Source of the DNA: Acidobacteriota bacterium
GTDB lineage: Bacteria > Acidobacteriota > UBA6911
DNA: 6,755 nucleotides
Direction: 5' to 3'
Assembly (NCBI GenBank): GCA_023265215.1
Contig: JAHFUH010000304.1
Coordinates: forward strand, 1-6,755
Made by a program: the position numbers and the translations under genes. Each line of letters begins with the position of its first letter. Position 1 is the first letter of the stretch. The notes beneath the pieces are model-generated. The model was given only the letters and a program-made list of their open reading frames with translations. It searched no databases and was not told where the DNA came from. Shown here piece after piece: positions 3,877 through 6,755 of the stretch.

Positions 3877-6042
3877 ATGGAAAGAGACGCATCTGTTGCT
3901 CAAAATGATGTCGTCCAGCCTGACGAGATGGCGGGAAGTAGCATGCCGGCTTGCCCCGTTTGCGGTCGTGGCTTCGATTCCCTGCTGAAATTCTGTCCGC
4001 ACGACGGCGCCCTGCTGCAATCCAGCCTTAGCGGAGAAAAGAGCCGAGTGGGTTTGGTAATAGACGATAAGTACCGTCTTGTCAGGCTTATTGGCGAAGG
4101 CGGAATGGCCGAGGTCTACGAAGCCCACCACCTGTTCCTTCAAAAGAAGGTTGCAATCAAGTTCCTGAAGTCCATGTATGCGAGCGAACAATCGCTGCTG
4201 GAGCGCTTTCGACGGGAGGCTCTTCTGATCTCCATGATTTCACACCCAACCGTGGTAAAGATTGAGGACTTCGGAGCACTTGGGGACGGCACACTTTTCA
4301 TGATTATGGAACTGCTTGTGGGAGATACTCTTGCCGGCGCTATCAAGAAAGCGCCGATGAACCTCCTGGATGCGGTGGATGTGGTCATCCAGACCAGTGA
4401 AGGAATCGCTGCAGCCCATGAAAAAGGAATAATTCACCGGGACCTGAAACCATCGAATCTGTTCCTTGTCGGCGATGGCCCTGGCACCAGGACCGTTAAA
4501 ATTCTCGATCTGGGAATCGCCAAATTATGTAATGAAGGGGTTGACCGAAGCATCACCAGAACCGGAATTGTTGTAGGCTCCCCCAATTACATGGCCCCGG
4601 AGCAGTGTATGGGAGCTCACGTCGATTATCGTTCGGATATCTATGCTCTTGGCATGATCCTTTATGAACTTGCCGCAGACCGTGTCCCCTTTGAAGGGAC
4701 GCCCGTTGCAGATCTCATTCTCATGCACACCACGATTGAACCCACCCGCCCCAGCGTCCGCGCTCCTGAAAGAAATATCCCGCAGGAGCTTGAAGATATA
4801 ATAGTGAGAGCAATTGCAAAAAAACCGGAGGAACGCTTCGGATGCGTCCGGGACATGGGAGACGCGCTGCGTCAGGTTGCAATTGCGATGGGAAAAACAC
4901 CGGATACTCCCCGCGTAAGCATCGCAAGGGCAGGACTGGAGGAGACAGCCAAAACTCGAGAGATTGTCACTTTGGTGGAACATGCAGCCAATGCCAATGT
5001 TGAGCCCGCCATTGAAATTGCACCCGGCATTTTCTGGGCGGGGCGCCGCGCAGGGGAACTACTCGAAAGGAACACCTATCTCCTCCGATTGCAGGGACGC
5101 GATCATCACTTTTCAATTGTTGTAGATCCCGGTCCTTACTGCGACCTCCAAGTTGTCACGGCCAAGATAAATTCGATCATCGGATCGCTTCAGGCGGTTG
5201 ATGTTCTTTTTCTTAACCATCAGGATCCCGATGTTGCGGCCAACGCAGCCTTTCTCCAGCGCGCCAGTTCCCGAGCGGTTGTCTGGTGCTCCGAAGATTC
5301 ATGGAGGTTATCGCGGTTCTATGACTTGATGCCTGATCGCCGCATCATAATCGAACAGTTCTGGAATCGCTCCATCACGTTGCCAACAGGACATCAACTG
5401 CAGTTCATTCCAACACCATTTTGCCATGCACGCGGAGCGGTCATGCTTTATGATCCCAACTCCAGAGTTCTATTCTCCGGGGACCTGCTCGGCGGCCTTT
5501 CCGCCAAAGGGAGCTTAATCGCCAATGCGGCCTGTTGGGCGGGTATTCGATCTTTCCACGAACTCTACATGCCGAGTTCAGAAGCCTTGAAAAACGCTGT
5601 TGCCCAAATTCGGGCGATTTCTCCCCCCCCCTTGATCATCGCACCCCAGCATGGTTCTATCATTCCTGAGCCCTTAATCGATATATTTCTCCAGAGATTG
5701 ACTGAACTGGAAGTTGGAGTCAATTTCGTACTGACGAGCCACTCGAAAACAAATTATCTCCGGGCAATTAATGAGTTGCTTCCGGAAATTTCGGCGGTTT
5801 TGGGAACTGAAAAGATAGCGGACACGCTCGGTCACTTCAGCCGGGACGAATCCTTCCGGAAGCTGTTTACCGTAGTGGATAATATGGTTCTCGATATCCG
5901 AATGGACCCCGAGGCTGCGATGGCCCTCCTGCTTCAACAGATATTGTCGAACTCCAAAGAGGCGAGTGATGCCTTCCGCCTGCAAGCCATCGTGATGAAG
6001 GTTTTACAGCGCTGGAGCCTTGTTCCTCCGGATGTTTTTTGA
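3877..6042 (+). CDS. Zinc ribbon - Ser/Thr protein kinase - diiron-type metallo-beta-lactamase (ODP/flavodiiron-like) fusion
   Basis: A 721-residue soluble multidomain protein. Residues 26-43 form a small zinc-ribbon-like motif (C26, C29, C40, possibly H42; CPVC...FCPHDG). The kinase domain (about 65-335) has the glycine loop GEGGMAEV (73-80), the ATP lysine K95 in VAIK, E114 of helix C, HRDLKPSN with catalytic D189, DLG with metal-binding D211, activation-loop S225/T227/T229, and APE (240-242). All core residues are present, so an active RD kinase is expected. After a linker, residues about 375-612 form a metallo-beta-lactamase fold with HQDPD (H448, D450, D452), H517 in FCHARG, D536 in FSGDLL and H592 in PQHGS. 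This is the six-ligand diiron pattern of flavodiiron and ODP proteins, with Asp replacing the usual Glu. There is no flavodoxin domain. A helical tail of about 105 residues follows, which I do not recognise. No membrane segment is visible. I chose ATG 3877 (GAGG 11 nt upstream) over a frame-opening TTG at 3793, since no conserved residues precede it. Inferred role: cytoplasmic oxygen-, iron- or redox-controlled kinase. Confidence 0.9.
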   Translation: MERDASVAQNDVVQPDEMAGSSMPACPVCGRGFDSLLKFCPHDGALLQSSLSGEKSRVGLVIDDKYRLVRLIGEGGMAEVYEAHHLFLQKKVAIKFLKSMYASEQSLLERFRREALLISMISHPTVVKIEDFGALGDGTLFMIMELLVGDTLAGAIKKAPMNLLDAVDVVIQTSEGIAAAHEKGIIHRDLKPSNLFLVGDGPGTRTVKILDLGIAKLCNEGVDRSITRTGIVVGSPNYMAPEQCMGAHVDYRSDIYALGMILYELAADRVPFEGTPVADLILMHTTIEPTRPSVRAPERNIPQELEDIIVRAIAKKPEERFGCVRDMGDALRQVAIAMGKTPDTPRVSIARAGLEETAKTREIVTLVEHAANANVEPAIEIAPGIFWAGRRAGELLERNTYLLRLQGRDHHFSIVVDPGPYCDLQVVTAKINSIIGSLQAVDVLFLNHQDPDVAANAAFLQRASSRAVVWCSEDSWRLSRFYDLMPDRRIIIEQFWNRSITLPTGHQLQFIPTPFCHARGAVMLYDPNSRVLFSGDLLGGLSAKGSLIANAACWAGIRSFHELYMPSSEALKNAVAQIRAISPPPLIIAPQHGSIIPEPLIDIFLQRLTELEVGVNFVLTSHSKTNYLRAINELLPEISAVLGTEKIADTLGHFSRDESFRKLFTVVDNMVLDIRMDPEAAMALLLQQILSNSKEASDAFRLQAIVMKVLQRWSLVPPDVF
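5623..5631 (+). repeat. Homopolymer of nine C inside the kinase-fusion gene
   Basis: Nine consecutive C encode P583-P585, just before the last metal ligand (H592). The frame reads through correctly here. A gain or loss of one C would cut off H592 and the C-terminal tail. It could be a slippage-prone site, a sequencing-error risk, or chance from the proline codons. Confidence 0.7.
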
Positions 6043-6058
6043 GTTTTAGCATCGGAGG
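6025..6058 (+). terminator. Hairpin spanning the kinase-fusion stop codon
   Basis: CCTCCG (6025-6030) plus ATG (6032-6034) pairs with CAT (6050-6052) plus CGGAGG (6053-6058). This is a 9-bp stem with one bulged G (6031) and a 15-nt loop that contains six T and the stop codon TGA (6040-6042). No T-tract follows the stem on either strand, so it is not a classical intrinsic terminator. It may protect the mRNA 3' end or act as a bidirectional block. Confidence 0.4.
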
Positions 6059-6337
6059 GTTCGACCGAATATTGTCTTGATCTTGAGTTGCGGACGAGAG
6101 AATGGGGCTGGCAGCCCATGGAAGCCGCGTTCCGAACGCCGCGGGCAGAGGCAGGGCAGCGCGATGCAGAAGATGTCCCCGCATCGCCTTCTCCTCGCGC
6201 CTTGCGTTTGCCGTGCAACCCCCCATGCCGCCCTTCGGGTTCCGGCTTCGCACGGGCATCTGCTGCGTCGCGGCGCCTTGCATCTGCCCGCACGAAGCCT
6301 TGAACGCGGCACCTCCTAATATGCTCGGACAGGCTCC
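6059..6337. other. GC-rich structured region without a credible gene
   Basis: About 280 bases are open in several frames on both strands only because stop codons are rare in GC-rich DNA. None of the translations looks like a protein: they are Arg/Ala/Pro-rich, without domains or good ribosome binding sites. The segment is full of short dyads: ATGGGGCT...AGCCCAT (6102-6119), GCGATGC (6161-6167) with GCATCGC (6181-6187), CCCTTCGGG (6232-6240), and the long hairpin 6244-6299. It looks like a non-coding repeat or a structured RNA rather than a gene. Confidence 0.55.
6244..6299. repeat. Symmetrical 20-nt-arm hairpin in the GC-rich region
   Basis: Arms 6244-6263 and 6280-6299 are inverted complements at 16 of 20 positions. 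The paired blocks are GGCTTCG/CGAAGCC, CGGGCA/TGCCCG and TGC/GCA, separated by two 2x2 internal loops (CA opposite CA, TC opposite TC), with a 16-nt apical loop. The symmetrical mismatches suggest maintained structure or an old palindromic element. Confidence 0.6.
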
Positions 6338-6409
6338 TAGCTCTGAAAGCGCGGCACAGCAAAGCCCAGGGTGAAGGAGCACGCGATAGCGGGCTCCGAA
6401 ACCCTGGGC
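6338..6409 (+). repeat. REP-like palindromic repeat, copy 1
   Basis: The copy reads TAGCTCTGAAAGCGCGGC, then CAGCAAAGCCCAGGG, then a hairpin whose arms are CCCAGGG (6366-6372) and CCCTGGG (6402-6408) with the inner pair GGAGC/GCTCC (6376-6380 and 6393-6397). Positions 6338-6377 match the reverse complement of 6651-6690 at 37 of 40 bases. It is the degenerate member of the pair: its small GCGCT-GAA-AGCGC hairpin is decayed to GCTCT...AGCGC. Such GAAAGC...CCCAGGG...CCCTGGG units resemble REP/BIME elements spread by RayT-type IS200-like transposases. No transposase is in the window. Confidence 0.75.
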
Positions 6410-6625
6410 ACAGAAGGAGATGTGGGGGAGCCCTGTAATGCGTGGCACAGTCCGCTTGTTTCGCCCTTACAGCATCAAGCCCACCTGCGGTGTTCCCAAC
6501 AGGAAGGGAACTCGATTTGAAGGCCATTTTTTATGTTTTCAATGTATATCATTGATATTAAACGACATAGGTTTTTATGGCTCAACTTCAGTTCCTTAGG
6601 AGGGCTTTTTCCCTTTCACGTCCTA
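6410..6625. other. Spacer between inverted REP-like copies; AT-rich centre with palindromes
   Basis: No gene is seen. The stretch holds a 6-bp hairpin GTTCCC/GGGAAC (6492-6497 and 6506-6511), an AT-rich segment (about 6527-6580), and a 13-nt palindrome ATATCA-T-TGATAT (6546-6558). The AT-rich part contrasts sharply with the GC-rich flanks and could hold a promoter or a regulator site, but no well-spaced -35/-10 pair is evident. The ATG at 6577 opens a 52-codon frame that runs through the second REP-like copy and has no ribosome binding site; I regard it as non-coding. Confidence 0.5.
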
Positions 6626-6690
6626 CCCCAGGGCTTCGGCCGCCGTGCGGCCTTCGCCCTGGGCTTTGCTGCGCCGCGCTTTCAGCGCTA
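6626..6690 (-). repeat. REP-like palindromic repeat, copy 2 (inverted relative to copy 1)
   Basis: Read on the minus strand it gives TAGCGCTGAAAGCGCGGC, then CAGCAAAGCCCAGGG, then a large hairpin. The arms are CCCAGGG and CCCTGGG (plus-strand 6628-6634 and 6657-6663 in complement), with the inner pair GGCCG/CGGCC. The small hairpin GCGCT-GAA-AGCGC is intact here, so this copy is better preserved than copy 1. The two copies face each other about 216 nt apart. Confidence 0.75.
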
Positions 6691-6755
6691 GACTTGCTCT
6701 CTCTTAGCCTTCGGCTCTTCCAGCCTACCCCTTAGCTTAACGCGCAGGCCGGTAG
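6691..6755. other. Right-edge non-coding tail with small dyads
   Basis: No gene is visible to the window end. AGCC-TTC-GGCT (6707-6717) forms a small stem, and CTACC (6725-6729) is complementary to GGTAG (6751-6755) at the very edge. The string CCTACCCC occurs at both 6622-6629 and 6723-6730. The repeat cluster probably continues beyond the window. Confidence 0.4.

Noticed and set aside
3951..3999. Independent zinc-ribbon gene in front of the kinase
   Set aside because: It is in frame and continuous with the kinase domain, and this CPxC...FCPxDG segment is a common N-terminal part of such kinases.
6077..6374. Three plus-strand frames of 71-90 codons in the GC-rich block
   Set aside because: All three frames are open together because stops are rare. 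The sequence is dominated by dyads, with no ribosome binding site or protein family.
5867..6527. Overlapping minus-strand frames of 193 and 197 codons after the kinase gene
   Set aside because: They run through the kinase 3' end, hairpins and the REP-like repeat. The translations are Arg/Ala/Pro-rich repeat read-through, and two long frames overlap in the same place.
6577..6735. 52-codon plus-strand frame starting at ATG 6577
   Set aside because: It crosses the whole REP-like copy 2 and has no Shine-Dalgarno; its peptide is simply a translation of the repeat.

Overview
The window is a 6.75 kb chromosomal fragment with roughly balanced base composition. It carries four complete protein genes, one partial gene at the left edge, and two repeat-rich stretches without genes. 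The organism is most likely a free-living bacterium with many eukaryote-type Ser/Thr kinases. The N-terminal zinc-ribbon motif (CPVC...FCPHDG) in front of the kinase domain, the CTCTGCG-type intergenic repeats and the GCGCTGAAAGCGC/CCCAGGG-type palindromes at the right end are most familiar to me from Acidobacteriota. That assignment is an inference and cannot be proven from this fragment. No rRNA, tRNA, phage, transposase or CRISPR genes are visible.

Layout, left to right. (1) 1-127, minus strand: the first 42 codons of a gene resembling RsbW/SpoIIAB-type ATP-binding anti-sigma regulators. (2) 128-584: a repeat-rich intergenic stretch. It holds two arrays of the same degenerate heptamer in opposite orientations, a pair of mutually exclusive small hairpins, and a long hairpin built from about 9-nt CGCAGAGA units. 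(3) 585-977, plus strand: a VanZ-family small membrane protein. (4) 982-1644, minus strand, convergent with vanZ and only 4 nt away: a 220-residue coiled-coil protein of unknown function. (5) 1748-3778, plus strand: a complete ligA, the NAD+-dependent DNA ligase, with all domains and the catalytic lysine. (6) 3877-6042, plus strand: a 721-residue fusion of zinc ribbon, Ser/Thr protein kinase and a diiron-type metallo-beta-lactamase (flavodiiron/ODP-like) domain. (7) 6043-6755: no credible gene. A hairpin spans the stop codon of the kinase gene. It is followed by a GC-rich, highly structured segment and then by two inverted copies of a REP-like palindromic repeat flanking an AT-rich spacer.

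The most notable item is the kinase fusion. It has an apparently intact RD-type kinase core, no transmembrane segment, and a C-terminal metallo-beta-lactamase domain with a complete six-ligand set (H448, D450, D452, H517, D536, H592), the pattern used by flavodiiron proteins and oxygen-sensing diiron proteins to hold two irons. No flavodoxin domain follows. The simplest reading is a soluble one-protein sensor in which iron, oxygen or redox state controls protein phosphorylation. The neighbours do not form an obvious pathway: ligA is housekeeping, and the kinase gene may share its transcript or use its own promoter in the 98-nt gap.
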